A DNA stretch of 52,627 nucleotides from Dermabacter indicis. Lineage in GTDB: Bacteria; Actinomycetota; Actinomycetes; Actinomycetales; Dermabacteraceae. Shown one piece after another: positions 17,147-26,377 of this stretch (its first letter is position 1; every line of letters starts with the position of its first letter). Where the stretch lies: assembly GCA_001403775.1 (NCBI GenBank), contig CYUG01000015.1, forward strand, positions 1 through 52,627. The letters are read 5' to 3'. The translations under genes were made by a program, and so were the position numbers. The notes beneath the pieces are model-generated. The model saw only the letters and a list, made by a program, of their open reading frames with translations. It did no database searches and was not told the origin of the DNA.

Positions 17147-17160
17147 CGAACACATGTTTG
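17147..17160. promoter_or_regulatory. LexA box 1 (lexA / LysM gene)
   Basis: CGAACACATGTTTG, a one-mismatch form of the actinobacterial SOS box CGAAC-N4-GTTCG. It lies between the two divergent promoters. Confidence 0.8.
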
Positions 17161-17186
17161 GAACACGCGTTCTGTTCCGGTACCTT
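17158..17186 (+). promoter_or_regulatory. Putative lexA promoter
   Basis: TTGGAA (17158-17163), 17 bp, TACCTT (17181-17186). LexA box 1 and box 2 cover the -35 and the first part of the spacer, as expected for autorepression. Confidence 0.55.
17161..17172. promoter_or_regulatory. LexA box 2 (lexA / LysM gene)
   Basis: GAACACGCGTTC has a perfect GAAC-N4-GTTC core and directly follows box 1, so two LexA dimers could bind side by side. Confidence 0.8.
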
Positions 17187-17210
17187 TGAGGTACGCCTCA
17201 ACTCAACAAC

Positions 17211-17232
17211 GGGGGTGAGACATTTAAACTCG
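17211..17232 (+). repeat. 22-bp dispersed element, copy 2
   Basis: Identical to 12447-12468 and 28191-28212. It lies 21 bp before the lexA ATG, downstream of the LexA-controlled promoter. The TAAACT at 17225-17230 could act as a second -10 for lexA that does not depend on LexA. Confidence 0.8.
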
Positions 17233-17253
17233 CCCCTTCGAAAGGACCGGCGC

Positions 17254-17922
17254 ATGGCCCCCTCAGTCCACGGTTCTCCTGCCGGCACCCCAGCGCTCAC
17301 CGAACGCCAGCAGCGCATCCTCGACACGATCGAACGCTCGATCCGCGCGAACGGATACGCTCCCACGATGCGAGAAATCGGCGAAGCCGTTGGGCTACAG
17401 TCGCCGTCCTCAGTCTCGCATCAGCTCTCCGAGCTCGAACGCAAGGGCTACATTCGCAAAGATCCGAAGCGCCCGCGCACCCTGTGGCTCGTAGAAATGG
17501 ACGATGATGGAGACCCGCTCCCGAGCGAGTTCGAGGCACCGGGCTCGCCCGCCGTCAACGTTCCGCTCGTGGGCACGATTGCGGCGGGCATTCCCATTAC
17601 GGCTGAAGAGCAAGTGGAAGATGTCTTCGCGCTGCCCTCACAGCTCGTGGGTGACGGCGAACTCTTTCTCCTCAAGGTCCAGGGCGATTCGATGATCGAT
17701 GCCGCCATTTGCGACGGCGACTGGGTCGTCGTGCGTCAGCAAAAGGTCGCCGAAAAAGGCGAAATCGTCGCGGCAATGATCGACGGCGAAGCAACCGTGA
17801 AAACCTTCGCGCGCAGCGATGGTCACGTGTGGCTCATGCCCCACAACCCGGCCTTCACGCCAATCCTGGGCGATGAAGCCGAGATCCTCGGCAAAGTCGT
17901 CGCCGTTCTCCGATCCGTCTAA
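17254..17922 (+). CDS. lexA: SOS repressor LexA
   Basis: Represses SOS genes and cleaves itself when RecA is activated. The protein has 222 residues: winged helix-turn-helix (about 15-80; [34 protein letters not shown]), then the peptidase domain with cleavage site Ala111-Gly112, catalytic Ser146 (QGDSMID) and Lys183 (EATVKTF). ATG 17254 is chosen since a longer frame (from 17158) would run through the LexA boxes and promoter; AAAGGA lies upstream. Two LexA boxes before the gene imply autoregulation. dinG is convergent. Confidence 0.97.
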   Translation: MAPSVHGSPAGTPALTERQQRILDTIERSIRANGYAPTMREIGEAVGLQSPSSVSHQLSELERKGYIRKDPKRPRTLWLVEMDDDGDPLPSEFEAPGSPAVNVPLVGTIAAGIPITAEEQVEDVFALPSQLVGDGELFLLKVQGDSMIDAAICDGDWVVVRQQKVAEKGEIVAAMIDGEATVKTFARSDGHVWLMPHNPAFTPILGDEAEILGKVVAVLRSV

Positions 17923-17941
17923 GCGGCAGGCCCTCGCGCCC

Positions 17942-19963
17942 CTATCCGGCGAGCTCCGCGCGAAGTCTCTCGAGCGCAGCAATCGCTACCTCGGGGTCGC
18001 GCGTCGACCACAGCGGCGGGATCGCTTGGCGGATCGCCGCTCCGTATGATTTCGTCGCGAGTCGCGAATCGAGCACCGCGACCATGCCGCGATCGCTTTC
18101 CGTACGAATGAGGCGCCCCGCTCCCTGCGCCATGCTCAGCGCTGCGGATCTCACCGCGACCTCGTAAAACCCGTTGCGTCCGAGCCGTGCGAGACGCTCC
18201 TGACGCGCCGAAGCAAGCGGATCATCGGGGCGCGGAAACGGTATCCGGTCAATGAGCACGAGGCGGCACGCCTCCCCGGCAACATCGATGCCCTGCCAGA
18301 ACGTGCGCGTTCCAAAGAGGCACGCATCGCGGTTCTCCCTGAACCTGCTCGCGAGCGCCGCGTTCGAATCTTCCCCCTGGAGAAGCACGGTGCGGCCGGT
18401 CATCCGTCGGACATGCTCCGCCGCCTCCTCTGCCGCCCTGCGGGACGAAAAGAGCCCGAGCGCCCCGCCGCCGGAGGCTTCAATGAGCTCGACGATGTGC
18501 TCGAGCATCGCACTCGACGTGCCATCGCGGCCCGGGGCCGGAAGGTGGGAGGCAACGTAAAGGATGCCTTGGCGGGCGTAGGCGAATGGGGAGCCAACAT
18601 CGAGCGCCGACCACCACTCGCGCGGGCCCTCGCCGCTGCTCGCACCCACATTGCTCTCGAGGTCGGCTCGCTTCTCACCGCGAAGCCCGAAGGCGAACGC
18701 CGCACTGTCGAATCGCCCGTTGAACGCGAGCGTAGCCGATGTGAAAATGGCCGTGCGCTCGTCGAGAATGCGGTTTTTCACGAGACCCGCAACGCTGAGC
18801 GGAGCAACGTCGATAAAGGTGCGGCCGAGGGCCTCGCTGTGATTGAGGTACATGACGTCGTCCTCATGCGGTTCGAGGAGCCGCTCGCACACGTTGGCGA
18901 TGTCCGCGAGCCTCGCACGCACCGACGCGCGGGCGCCCGCCGTCGAGGCGTCGGCAGCATCACCCGCATTCTTCGCGTCGTCGCGCGCAGTTTCCGCTTC
19001 GGCGCGGATGATCGTGAGGGTGTCGCGCAGTCGCGGTTCGAGTTCGCCGCGCACACGTCCGTCGGGAAGAGGTGCGAGCGCCTCCTCGAGAGCGGCTCCC
19101 GCATCGTCGAGCTCGAGCGCCGTAATTCCGAGCCCGCGAAGCTCGCGCACGGCACCGCGAATGGCGCCCTGATGAAGCGACTCGGTCACCGACGACGTCA
19201 CGCGGTCCACGAACTCGTGAGCCTCGTCCACGATCACAACGTCGTGTTCGGGAATGATTCCGTGGCCGTCGAACGCATCGATCGCGTAGAGGGCGTGGTT
19301 CGTCACCACCACGTCGGCTTCACGTGCGAGTGCCCTGTTGCGCTCCGCGAAGCATTCGTCGTGGAGTGGGCAGGAGGTGCCGATGCACTGGGAGCCGGTG
19401 ACGGAAACTTGCCGCCATGCACGGTCGGAAACGGGAGTGTCGAGCTCGTCGCGGTCACCGGTGTCGGTTGTCTGGGCCCATTCGCGCAGGCGCTGCACCT
19501 GGGCGCCGAGCCTCTCCGAGTCATTCTTGACGCCCGTCACGGAGGCTTCGGCGAAGAGCGCGCCCGGGTCGAGATCGTCGGGGTAGCCTCCCTCAAGTTT
19601 GTGGAGGCACACGTAGTTGCCGCGCCCCTTGAGGAGGCTGTAACTCGGCATGCGACCGAGCTCGGTTCCGAGGGCCTCAACGATGCGCGGAAGGTCCTTC
19701 GCCACGATTTGGCTCTGCAGCGCGAGGGTTGCGGTAGTGATAACGACGGGCGTTCCACGATCGACGGCGCGCTTGAGCGCCGGAACGAGATACGCGAGCG
19801 ACTTTCCTGTGCCCGTTCCCGCTTGGGCGATGAGGTGGCGGCGAAGGTCGATGCTGCGTTCGATCGCGCTTGCCATGGCGCGCTGCCCCGGTCGATCTGC
19901 CCCTCCGACCGCGGCGACGGCCGAGGAGAGCAGCTCCTCGAGTTCCGTTTCCGGTGCGTTCAC
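17942..19963 (-). CDS. dinG: DinG-type ATP-dependent DNA helicase
   Basis: Superfamily 2 5'-3' helicase of the DinG/XPD group, a DNA repair enzyme. The protein has 673 residues: Walker A QAGTGTGKS (47-55), four cysteines of the iron-sulfur cluster (Cys119, Cys193, Cys198, Cys204, in NYVC and CIGTSCPLHDEC), DEAH (246-249), and C-terminal FGTRTFWQGIDVAG and QGAGRLIRTESDRG. The GTG start overlaps the hflX stop by 4 nt (GTGA), so it is probably translated with hflX. No LexA box of its own is seen. Confidence 0.93.
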   Translation of the reverse strand: MNAPETELEELLSSAVAAVGGADRPGQRAMASAIERSIDLRRHLIAQAGTGTGKSLAYLVPALKRAVDRGTPVVITTATLALQSQIVAKDLPRIVEALGTELGRMPSYSLLKGRGNYVCLHKLEGGYPDDLDPGALFAEASVTGVKNDSERLGAQVQRLREWAQTTDTGDRDELDTPVSDRAWRQVSVTGSQCIGTSCPLHDECFAERNRALAREADVVVTNHALYAIDAFDGHGIIPEHDVVIVDEAHEFVDRVTSSVTESLHQGAIRGAVRELRGLGITALELDDAGAALEEALAPLPDGRVRGELEPRLRDTLTIIRAEAETARDDAKNAGDAADASTAGARASVRARLADIANVCERLLEPHEDDVMYLNHSEALGRTFIDVAPLSVAGLVKNRILDERTAIFTSATLAFNGRFDSAAFAFGLRGEKRADLESNVGASSGEGPREWWSALDVGSPFAYARQGILYVASHLPAPGRDGTSSAMLEHIVELIEASGGGALGLFSSRRAAEEAAEHVRRMTGRTVLLQGEDSNAALASRFRENRDACLFGTRTFWQGIDVAGEACRLVLIDRIPFPRPDDPLASARQERLARLGRNGFYEVAVRSAALSMAQGAGRLIRTESDRGMVAVLDSRLATKSYGAAIRQAIPPLWSTRDPEVAIAALERLRAELAG

Positions 19964-21534
19964 TGGCGGGCGGCTGCGAGGTCGGAGGCAAGGGATTCGT
20001 CGACGCGCGCCACGAGACGCGTGCCCTCGGCGAGGAATTCCTCGCTCACGAGTTCGCCCTGGGTGTGGACGCGCGAGACGAGGTCGCCGCGCGTGTAGGG
20101 CACAACGATGTCGATCTCGACCGAGGGGCGCGGAAGCATGTCGGCAATGAGAGCGCGAAGCTCGTCGACGCCCTCGCCCGTGCGTGCGGAGACGACAGCC
20201 GAGTGCTCAACTTGCGAGCGAAGCCGCGCGAGGGTTTCGGGGCTCGCAAGGTCGGCCTTATTGAGCGCCACGATCTCGGGCACATCGAAACCATCGATGT
20301 CGGCGAGCACGGCGCGAACCGCGCGGATCTGCCCCTCGGGGTCGGGGTGGGACGCATCGACGACGTGCAGGAGCAAGTCCGCTCCGGCGACTTCTTCGAG
20401 CGTGGAGCGGAAGGCCTCAACAAGCTCCGTGGGGAGGGAGCGCACAAATCCGACGGTGTCCGCGAACGTGAACTCGCGACCGTCGGGCGTCACGGACCGG
20501 CGCACGGTTGGGTCGAGTGTCGCGAACAAGGCGTTCTCCACGAGAACGCCTGCGCCCGTGAGGCGGTTCAGAAGCGAAGATTTCCCGGCGTTCGTGTAGC
20601 CGGCGATCGCGACGGAGGGGACGTTGTTGCGTTTGCGGTCGGCGCGCTTCGCTTCGCGCGAGGGCGCCATCGCTTTGATGTCGCGCCTGAGCTTCGCCAT
20701 GCGCGTGCGGATGCGGCGGCGGTCGAGCTCGATCTTCGTTTCGCCGGGACCGCGCGAACCGATTCCCGCACCGCCCGCGACACGTCCACCGGCCTGACGA
20801 GACATCGATTCACCCCAACCGCGAAGGCGCGGGAGGAGGTACTCGAGCTGCGCGAGCTCGACTTGCGCTTTACCCTCGCGGGACTTTGCGTGCTGCGCGA
20901 AGATGTCGAGGATGAGCGCGGTGCGATCGATAACTTTGACCTTGATGATGTCCTCGAGCGCGCGACGCTGCGAGGGAGCGAGCTGGCCGTCGCAGATCAC
21001 GGTGTCCGCATGAAGGTCAGCGACGATCTCGGCGAGTTCCTTCGCCTTTCCTGAGCCAAGGAAGGTCGCGGGGTCGGGGTGAGCACGGCGCTGCATGACA
21101 CCGTCGAGAACGCGCGACCCGGCAGTTTCGGCGAGCGCCGCGAGCTCGCGCATGGAGTTTTCGGCATCTTCGACATTGCCCGTCGTGAAAAGACCCGCGA
21201 GCACGACATTCTCCAGGCGAAGCTCGCGATACTCGACCTCAGTGACGTCCTCGAGGTCGGTGCGCAGATGATCGACGCGGCGCAGCGAGTGACGCTCGGC
21301 GAGATCGAGCTGTTCGCCGTCGGCATCGCTCTCATACGTCGTCGCCGAGATTGACACGTCGCCCCGCGAGAGCACGCGCTCCATGATCGAGGCTTCGCGC
21401 GCTCGAGTGCCCGCACTTTCAGTCTCCGCTGCCTCGTGCGCGGCGTCGGGGTTCTCGAATTCGGGATCGGGGACAAAGGGTGTCAAGTGCGCGTGTACTC
21501 CAGTTTCTCTCGTGCGGGGCCTCGCATGAGGCAT
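19960..21534 (-). CDS. hflX: GTPase HflX
   Basis: Ribosome-associated GTPase that splits stalled or heat-damaged ribosomes. From ATG 21534 the protein has 524 residues: HflX N-terminal domain (QRRAHPDPATFLGSGKAKEL, CDGQLAPSQRRALEDII), the RGPGETKIELDRRRI linker helix, and G domain with GYTNAGKSS (about 312-320), DTVGFV and NKAD. The N-terminal 60 residues are variable and the start is uncertain: ATG 21534 lacks a good ribosome site, and an upstream frame to 21603 would invade the divergent promoter. The methyltransferase gene is divergent; dinG follows with a 4-nt overlap. Confidence 0.9.
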   Translation of the reverse strand: MPHARPRTRETGVHAHLTPFVPDPEFENPDAAHEAAETESAGTRAREASIMERVLSRGDVSISATTYESDADGEQLDLAERHSLRRVDHLRTDLEDVTEVEYRELRLENVVLAGLFTTGNVEDAENSMRELAALAETAGSRVLDGVMQRRAHPDPATFLGSGKAKELAEIVADLHADTVICDGQLAPSQRRALEDIIKVKVIDRTALILDIFAQHAKSREGKAQVELAQLEYLLPRLRGWGESMSRQAGGRVAGGAGIGSRGPGETKIELDRRRIRTRMAKLRRDIKAMAPSREAKRADRKRNNVPSVAIAGYTNAGKSSLLNRLTGAGVLVENALFATLDPTVRRSVTPDGREFTFADTVGFVRSLPTELVEAFRSTLEEVAGADLLLHVVDASHPDPEGQIRAVRAVLADIDGFDVPEIVALNKADLASPETLARLRSQVEHSAVVSARTGEGVDELRALIADMLPRPSVEIDIVVPYTRGDLVSRVHTQGELVSEEFLAEGTRLVARVDESLASDLAAARQ

Positions 21535-21591
21535 GCGTATAAGTGTGTCACGTCCGTCCCTCGGAGGGGAGCTTTTCGCGTGCTGCGCCAC

Positions 21592-21597
21592 TACACT
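21592..21597 (+). promoter_or_regulatory. -10 box for a leaderless methyltransferase gene
   Basis: TACACT ends 7 bp before GTG 21605, the distance at which transcription would begin at or next to the start codon. No Shine-Dalgarno site lies before the GTG. Confidence 0.45.
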
Positions 21598-21604
21598 CCT
21601 CACT

Positions 21605-22234
21605 GTGACAAGCGACGCCCATTATTTTTCTCCCGCGCCCGGCAAAGACCTCGAGCGCCGTGAGCTGCGTGTGGCCCTCGCGGGTGCTGAGCGGAGCCTC
21701 GTGAGCGCGAAAGGACTTTTCAGCTTCGATGGACTCGATAAAGCCACGGCGATCCTGCTCGCGCACGCGGACGCCTTTCCCCCGATTGGCCCTGGCAGCG
21801 AGGTGCTCGATATCGGTTGCGGCTGGGGTCCCATCGCCTTGAGCCTCGCGCTCGAACAGCCCGAGTGCCGCGTCACGGCGATCGACATCAATCCGCACGC
21901 GCGCGCGATTACGCGCGAGAACGCCGAGCGTCTAGGCCTTTCGAACGTCACGGTCGCCGCCCCCGAAGACGTTCCCGAAAGTGCACGCTTCGACGCGCTC
22001 TGGTCGAACCCACCGATCCGCATTGGCAAGACCGAACTTCACGCCCTTCTCACCCGATGGATTGGACAGCTGCGCCGGACGGGAAACGCCGCGATGGTCG
22101 TCGGGAAAAACCTCGGTGCCGATTCGCTTGCCACGTGGATGGCGGGGCAATTCCCGGCGCGCCCGGTCGAAAAAGTCCACTCTTCGAAGGGCTTCCGCTT
22201 GCTCGGTGTGGGCCCGGAGCAATCGGGAAGGTAG
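21605..22234 (+). CDS. Class I SAM-dependent methyltransferase (RsmC/RlmG-like small type)
   Basis: Protein of 209 residues with the layout of small actinobacterial RsmC-like N2-guanine methyltransferases: HYFSPAPGKDLERREL at the N-terminus, motif I LDIGCGWGPIALSLAL (about 67-82), VTAIDINPHARAI (about 88-100), and the catalytic WSNPPIRIGKTELH (about 133-146) with the NPPI signature of guanine N2 methylation. The target, 16S or 23S rRNA, is not determined. GTG 21605 is taken as start since the conserved part begins there and the upstream frame would overlap hflX. A palindromic hairpin follows the stop. Confidence 0.85.
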   Translation: MTSDAHYFSPAPGKDLERRELRVALAGAERSLVSAKGLFSFDGLDKATAILLAHADAFPPIGPGSEVLDIGCGWGPIALSLALEQPECRVTAIDINPHARAITRENAERLGLSNVTVAAPEDVPESARFDALWSNPPIRIGKTELHALLTRWIGQLRRTGNAAMVVGKNLGADSLATWMAGQFPARPVEKVHSSKGFRLLGVGPEQSGR

Positions 22235-22253
22235 CCACGAGGGGCGCGCGGGT

Positions 22254-22273
22254 AGCGTCGGAATTCCGACGCT
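22254..22273. terminator. Perfect palindrome between convergent genes
   Basis: AGCGTCGG-AATT-CCGACGCT forms an 8-bp stem with an AATT loop between the methyltransferase gene and dapF. No T-run on either side, so termination strength is uncertain. Confidence 0.6.
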
Positions 22274-22276
22274 TGA

Positions 22277-23161
22277 CTAGCCCTCCTGCTGCTCGCGAGA
22301 TCCCGCGAGGCCACCTGCCTTGAGATCGCCGAGCTCCACGGGCCCCGTGAGGGTCATGTTTCCGTGGGTGTCCCAGCCGATCTCGAGCCGCCCGCCGCGC
22401 ACGTCAACGCGCCACGGCTCACGCGTATCGTCCGCGCGCGAGGCCGCAAGTGCGGCCACGACAGCCGTCGCTCCCGTTCCACACGAGAGGGTCTCCCCCA
22501 CGCCGCGTTCGAACACGCGCATGGCGACGTGGCGTTCTCCACGGTTTTCAACGAACTCGATGTTCGTGCCGTTTTCGGGCTCGGGGTCAAGATCGGGTCG
22601 CTCGCGCAGATCGAGCCCCTCAAGCGAGAGGTCGTTCGGGAGCTCAACGACCGTGTGGGGATTGCCGACGTTCACGTCGCTGCCCTCAACGAAACGATCA
22701 CCAACCCGCACGATCCGCGTTGTTCCCTCAATCCTCGCCGGTCCCATGCCTACGCGCACGCGCCACTCGGGGCCGTCCTCGAGAACCTCGACGGTCCGCA
22801 CGCCGGCGCGAGTCATTACGTCGAACGCTTTGTCGTTGACATAGCCGCGGTCCACGAGGAAGGCGGCGTAGGCGCGCACGCCGTTGCCGCACATTTGCGC
22901 GATCGTGCCGTCGGCGTTGCGGTAGTCCATGAACCACTCGGGAGGGTTCTCGAGGCCTGTGCTCGAAGGGTCCCCGAGGCAGCGCGTGCGAATCGCGCGA
23001 ATCACGCCGTCGGTTCCCGCGGGGCCCGCCAGCTCGCTCACGCGGGCGCTGTTGAGCTCTCCGCGACCCGCCGGGTCGTCGATCATCACGAAGTCGTTTT
23101 TGGTGGCACTCGCGTAGCTGAGGGCCTTGCGAGTTTCGGGGCGTGAGGATGCAGAGTCCAT
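22277..23161 (-). CDS. dapF: Diaminopimelate epimerase
   Basis: Converts L,L- to meso-diaminopimelate for lysine and the peptidoglycan cross-bridge. From ATG 23161 the protein has 294 residues. Both catalytic cysteines are present: Cys91 in AQMCGNGVRAYA and Cys227 in ETLSCGTGATAV; NDFVMIDD and VNVGNPHTVV are the expected substrate motifs. ATG 23161 lies 31 bp after miaA; a start at 23233 would overlap miaA and adds unlike sequence. Co-transcription with miaA is likely. Confidence 0.94.
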   Translation of the reverse strand: MDSASSRPETRKALSYASATKNDFVMIDDPAGRGELNSARVSELAGPAGTDGVIRAIRTRCLGDPSSTGLENPPEWFMDYRNADGTIAQMCGNGVRAYAAFLVDRGYVNDKAFDVMTRAGVRTVEVLEDGPEWRVRVGMGPARIEGTTRIVRVGDRFVEGSDVNVGNPHTVVELPNDLSLEGLDLRERPDLDPEPENGTNIEFVENRGERHVAMRVFERGVGETLSCGTGATAVVAALAASRADDTREPWRVDVRGGRLEIGWDTHGNMTLTGPVELGDLKAGGLAGSREQQEG

Positions 23162-23192
23162 GGCCCGATCATAGGCACGGCGACACTCGACC

Positions 23193-24179
23193 TCACGCCT
23201 CAGTCGCAAGTGGGTGCTCGGCGGCGTGCGCAATCTCGCGCTCGATCATCGCGAAGGCGGCGTCGGGCTCCTCCCCCGGCACCCACGTGAGGCGCTTATC
23301 CCGGCGGAACCACGTGTCCTGCTTGCGCACGAGGCGTCGCGTGTGTGAGACCGTCGACTCGATCGCCTCATCGAGGCTGATCTCGCCGCGCACGTGAGCG
23401 ATCATCTGGGCGTAGCCGATCGCCTGGCGCGCCGTCACGCCACGCTCGATGCCCGCGTCGAGGAGCGCCTCTACCTCCTCGCGAAAGCCATTGTCGACCA
23501 TGCGATGCACGCGCGCTTCGATGCGCTCGTGGAGCTTTTCCCGCTCGAGCTTCACAGCCACGTACGCGATCGCGGGATCGTGGAACGTGTAGGTCGGGAG
23601 GAACGCCGAGAACGGCTGCCCCGTCAGGCGGTGCACTTCGAGGGCACGCACGATCCTGCGCTCGTCCCTCGGCGCGATCTTTTTTGCCGCCTCGGGGTCG
23701 GCGTCAGCAAGCTCGGCGTGGGCAGCTCCCGTGCCGATCTCGCGCACGTGGATTTCTATCTCTGCGCGCACAGCGGGGTCCGACGGCGGAAAAGCCATCA
23801 CGTCGGTGAAGGCACGCACGTAAAGCCCCGAGCCACCAACGACCACCGGAAGCTTGCCTCGTGCGCGGATTTCGTTCGCGACCTGCCTTGCCTCCCGCTG
23901 GAAAGTCGCGACGCTCGCCTCTTCGGTGACGTCGAGGATATCGAGAAGATGGTGGGGAATTCCGCGGCGTTCGAGGGGCGTGACCTTCGCGGTTCCCACG
24001 TCCATGCCTCGATAAAACTGAAGGGCATCGGCATTGATCACCTCGCCGCCGAGACGCTCGGCAGCGTCGATCGCGAGGGAACTTTTACCGGTAGCCGTTG
24101 CACCTGCGATCACGAGAAGAGGCGGCGTGGCGTGGGCGACGTCACCATGGCGCTGGTCGTGCTTTGCGGGGTGTGACAC
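23193..24179 (-). CDS. miaA: tRNA dimethylallyltransferase
   Basis: Adds a dimethylallyl group to A37 of tRNAs reading U-initial codons; MiaB then modifies it further. The protein has 328 residues: P-loop GATATGKSS (26-34), DALQFYRGMDVGTAKV, VGGSGLYVRA, RDERRIVRALEV and WFRRDKRLTWV. GTG 24179 is chosen because GGAGAG lies 4-9 nt upstream; the frame extends five codons further to a TTG that overlaps this site. miaB lies 600 bp away in the same direction, separated by a divergently read YbjN-like gene. Confidence 0.95.
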   Translation of the reverse strand: MSHPAKHDQRHGDVAHATPPLLVIAGATATGKSSLAIDAAERLGGEVINADALQFYRGMDVGTAKVTPLERRGIPHHLLDILDVTEEASVATFQREARQVANEIRARGKLPVVVGGSGLYVRAFTDVMAFPPSDPAVRAEIEIHVREIGTGAAHAELADADPEAAKKIAPRDERRIVRALEVHRLTGQPFSAFLPTYTFHDPAIAYVAVKLEREKLHERIEARVHRMVDNGFREEVEALLDAGIERGVTARQAIGYAQMIAHVRGEISLDEAIESTVSHTRRLVRKQDTWFRRDKRLTWVPGEEPDAAFAMIEREIAHAAEHPLATEA

Positions 24180-24292
24180 GCGCTCTCCTTTCAATCCCGG
24201 CGGCTATTTCGCGTGGTGCGACGAAAATCGGTAGCGTGGTTTCGACACGTCGCATCCCGGCCCCAGGGCCGGACACCACAGAAAGGCAGCCG

Positions 24293-24763
24293 ATGCCGAA
24301 CGGCCACTCGCCCGATGCCGCACCCGCCGGCGAAAAACTCACCATTGAGCGACTCGAACAGTCTCTCGAGCGACTCGGCTACGCCTTCGTCGAAGACGAT
24401 GACACGCCCAATGTGCTGCGCGCACGCTTCGACCACTATCCTTTCACGTTCGCCGTCGCGGGCGAGCACTCACACATTTTGGTGATTCGCGGCCGCTGGG
24501 ACGAGCTTCTCGCCGTTCAGCAGAAGCTCGAGGCCTCACGCCTGTGCAACCACTGGAACATGGAGCGCATGTGGCCGAAAGCGTACTTCCGCCGCGAGAA
24601 CGATTCCGCGCTTGGCGTGTACGGCGAGCTCGTTTTTGACTACTTCTACGGCGTGAGCGACGAAGCGATCGACCGCGCAATCACGTGCGCCCTCTCGACC
24701 ACGGTCGCGTTCTTCACGAGCTTCGCCTCGCAAGTGAGCGACCAGGACGAGGCCTGCGCCTGA
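24293..24763 (+). CDS. YbjN domain protein
   Basis: Protein of 156 residues resembling the YbjN-like (type III secretion chaperone-like) fold family that is common in actinobacteria near miaA/miaB. Seen: LTIERLEQSLERLGYAFVEDDDTPNVLRARFDHYPF, a sheet-rich middle (ILVIRGRWDELL), NHWNMERMWPKAYFRREND and a C-terminal helical part. Function unknown. ATG 24293 is preceded by GAAAGG; a longer frame upstream would overlap miaA. It is the only plus-strand gene between dapF and recA. Confidence 0.8.
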   Translation: MPNGHSPDAAPAGEKLTIERLEQSLERLGYAFVEDDDTPNVLRARFDHYPFTFAVAGEHSHILVIRGRWDELLAVQQKLEASRLCNHWNMERMWPKAYFRRENDSALGVYGELVFDYFYGVSDEAIDRAITCALSTTVAFFTSFASQVSDQDEACA

Positions 24764-24786
24764 GCGAGGCCCCAAGGGATCACACC

Positions 24787-26337
24787 TCAGTTACCGGGCC
24801 GCTTGAGGCTCGGAAGGCCGAGGCTCACGGGACCACCCGGACCGGGAGTTCCGCAGGCATCGGGCTCGTCCTCACCGTTTTCCCGGCGCTCCCACGCATC
24901 GCCAGCGCGGGTTCGACGCACCTCAAACTCGCCGCCCTCCGCGCCTGAATCGGCGATGAGATAAAAAGGCGCAGCTTTCGTGACGCGCGCACGGACGATA
25001 TCGCCGGGGCGCGGCCGCTCGCCTCCCGGGTGCCCCTCGGGAAGGGCAACGTGCACGAGGCGACCATCCTCGGCGCGGCCAGAAATACGGTGAGTTTCAG
25101 CGTCGCGATCGCCCTCGCCTTCGGCAATGAGCACCCTCACCTCGGCGCCAACCTTCTTCGCGTTCTCCTCAGCGCAGATGCGGTCCTGAAGTGCCACGAG
25201 GCGTTCAAACCGCTCCTGCACAACGGCCTTCGGGATCTGCTCGTCCATCTCCGCGGCGGGGGTTCCAGGGCGCGGCGAATACTGGAACATGAAGGCACTC
25301 GAGAAACGCGAGGCTTCCACAACGTCGAGGGTCTTTTGGAAATCTTCTTCGGTTTCACCGGGGAAACCGACAATGATGTCAGTCGTGATCGCCGCGTGAG
25401 GAATTTTCTCGCGGACCTTCTCGAGGATCCCGAGAAACTTCTTCGAGCGGTAGGAACGACGCATAGCCTTGAGCACCGCATCGCTGCCCGACTGGAGAGG
25501 CATGTGCAACTGCGGCATCACATTCGGCGTCTCGGCCATCGCGTCGATCACGTCGTCGGTGAACATCGCGGGGTGCGGCGAGGTGAAGCGCACGCGCTCG
25601 AGACCCTCGATATCGCCACATGCACGCAGAAGCTTCGCGAACGCACCGCGGTCGCCGAATTCCACACCGTAGGAGTTCACGTTCTGGCCGAGAAGTGTCA
25701 CCTCGAGAGCGCCCTGGTTCACGAGTTCCTGAACCTCGGCGAGGATCTCGCCCGGGCGGCGGTCCTTTTCCTTACCGCGCAAGGAGGGAACGATGCAGAA
25801 CGTGCACGTGTTGTTGCAGCCCACCGAGATCGAGACCCACCCGGCATAGGCGCTTTCGCGTTTCGTGGGGAGAGTCGAGGGGAACACCTCGAGCGACTCG
25901 AGAATCTCGACCTGCGCTTCTTTTTGCACACGTGCGCGATCAAGGAGCACCGGAAGCGAGCCGATGTTGTGGGTGCCGAACACGACGTCAACCCACGGCG
26001 CGCGATCGGTGATGCTCGCGCGGTCCTTTTGCGCGAGGCACCCGCCCACGGCAATTTGAAGATTTGGATTCGCATCTTTTGCCGGGCGCAACTGGCCGAG
26101 GTTTCCGTAGAGGCGGTTGTCGGCGTTTTCGCGCACGGCGCACGTGTTGAACACGATGACATCGACATCGCCGTTCAACGGGTCCGCGCCTTCGGCCGCC
26201 GCGGTATAGCCCGCTTGCTCGAGCAGGCCCGTGAGGCGCTCGGAGTCGTGGACGTTCATCTGGCAGCCGAACGTGCGCACCTGGTAGGTGCCGCGCGCCG
26301 GGGCGTCATTCTCATTGAGGGTCGCTAGTTCGCTCAT
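24787..26337 (-). CDS. miaB: tRNA-2-methylthio-N6-dimethylallyladenosine synthase
   Basis: Radical SAM methylthiotransferase that acts on i6A37 of tRNA after MiaA. From ATG 26337 (AGGA upstream) the protein has 516 residues: N-terminal UPF0004 domain with cluster cysteines Cys25, Cys66 and Cys100, radical SAM cysteines Cys174, Cys178, Cys181 ([13 protein letters not shown]), and a C-terminal TRAM domain (about 405-475). A tail of some 40 residues rich in Gly, Pro and acidic residues follows and looks non-conserved. It follows recX by 40 bp. A longer open frame upstream overlaps recX antisense-like sequence without similarity. Confidence 0.95.
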   Translation of the reverse strand: MSELATLNENDAPARGTYQVRTFGCQMNVHDSERLTGLLEQAGYTAAAEGADPLNGDVDVIVFNTCAVRENADNRLYGNLGQLRPAKDANPNLQIAVGGCLAQKDRASITDRAPWVDVVFGTHNIGSLPVLLDRARVQKEAQVEILESLEVFPSTLPTKRESAYAGWVSISVGCNNTCTFCIVPSLRGKEKDRRPGEILAEVQELVNQGALEVTLLGQNVNSYGVEFGDRGAFAKLLRACGDIEGLERVRFTSPHPAMFTDDVIDAMAETPNVMPQLHMPLQSGSDAVLKAMRRSYRSKKFLGILEKVREKIPHAAITTDIIVGFPGETEEDFQKTLDVVEASRFSSAFMFQYSPRPGTPAAEMDEQIPKAVVQERFERLVALQDRICAEENAKKVGAEVRVLIAEGEGDRDAETHRISGRAEDGRLVHVALPEGHPGGERPRPGDIVRARVTKAAPFYLIADSGAEGGEFEVRRTRAGDAWERRENGEDEPDACGTPGPGGPVSLGLPSLKRPGN

Positions 26338-26377
26338 GGTCTTCCTAGGATACGTAGCCGCTCGCGCGCGGGCACGA

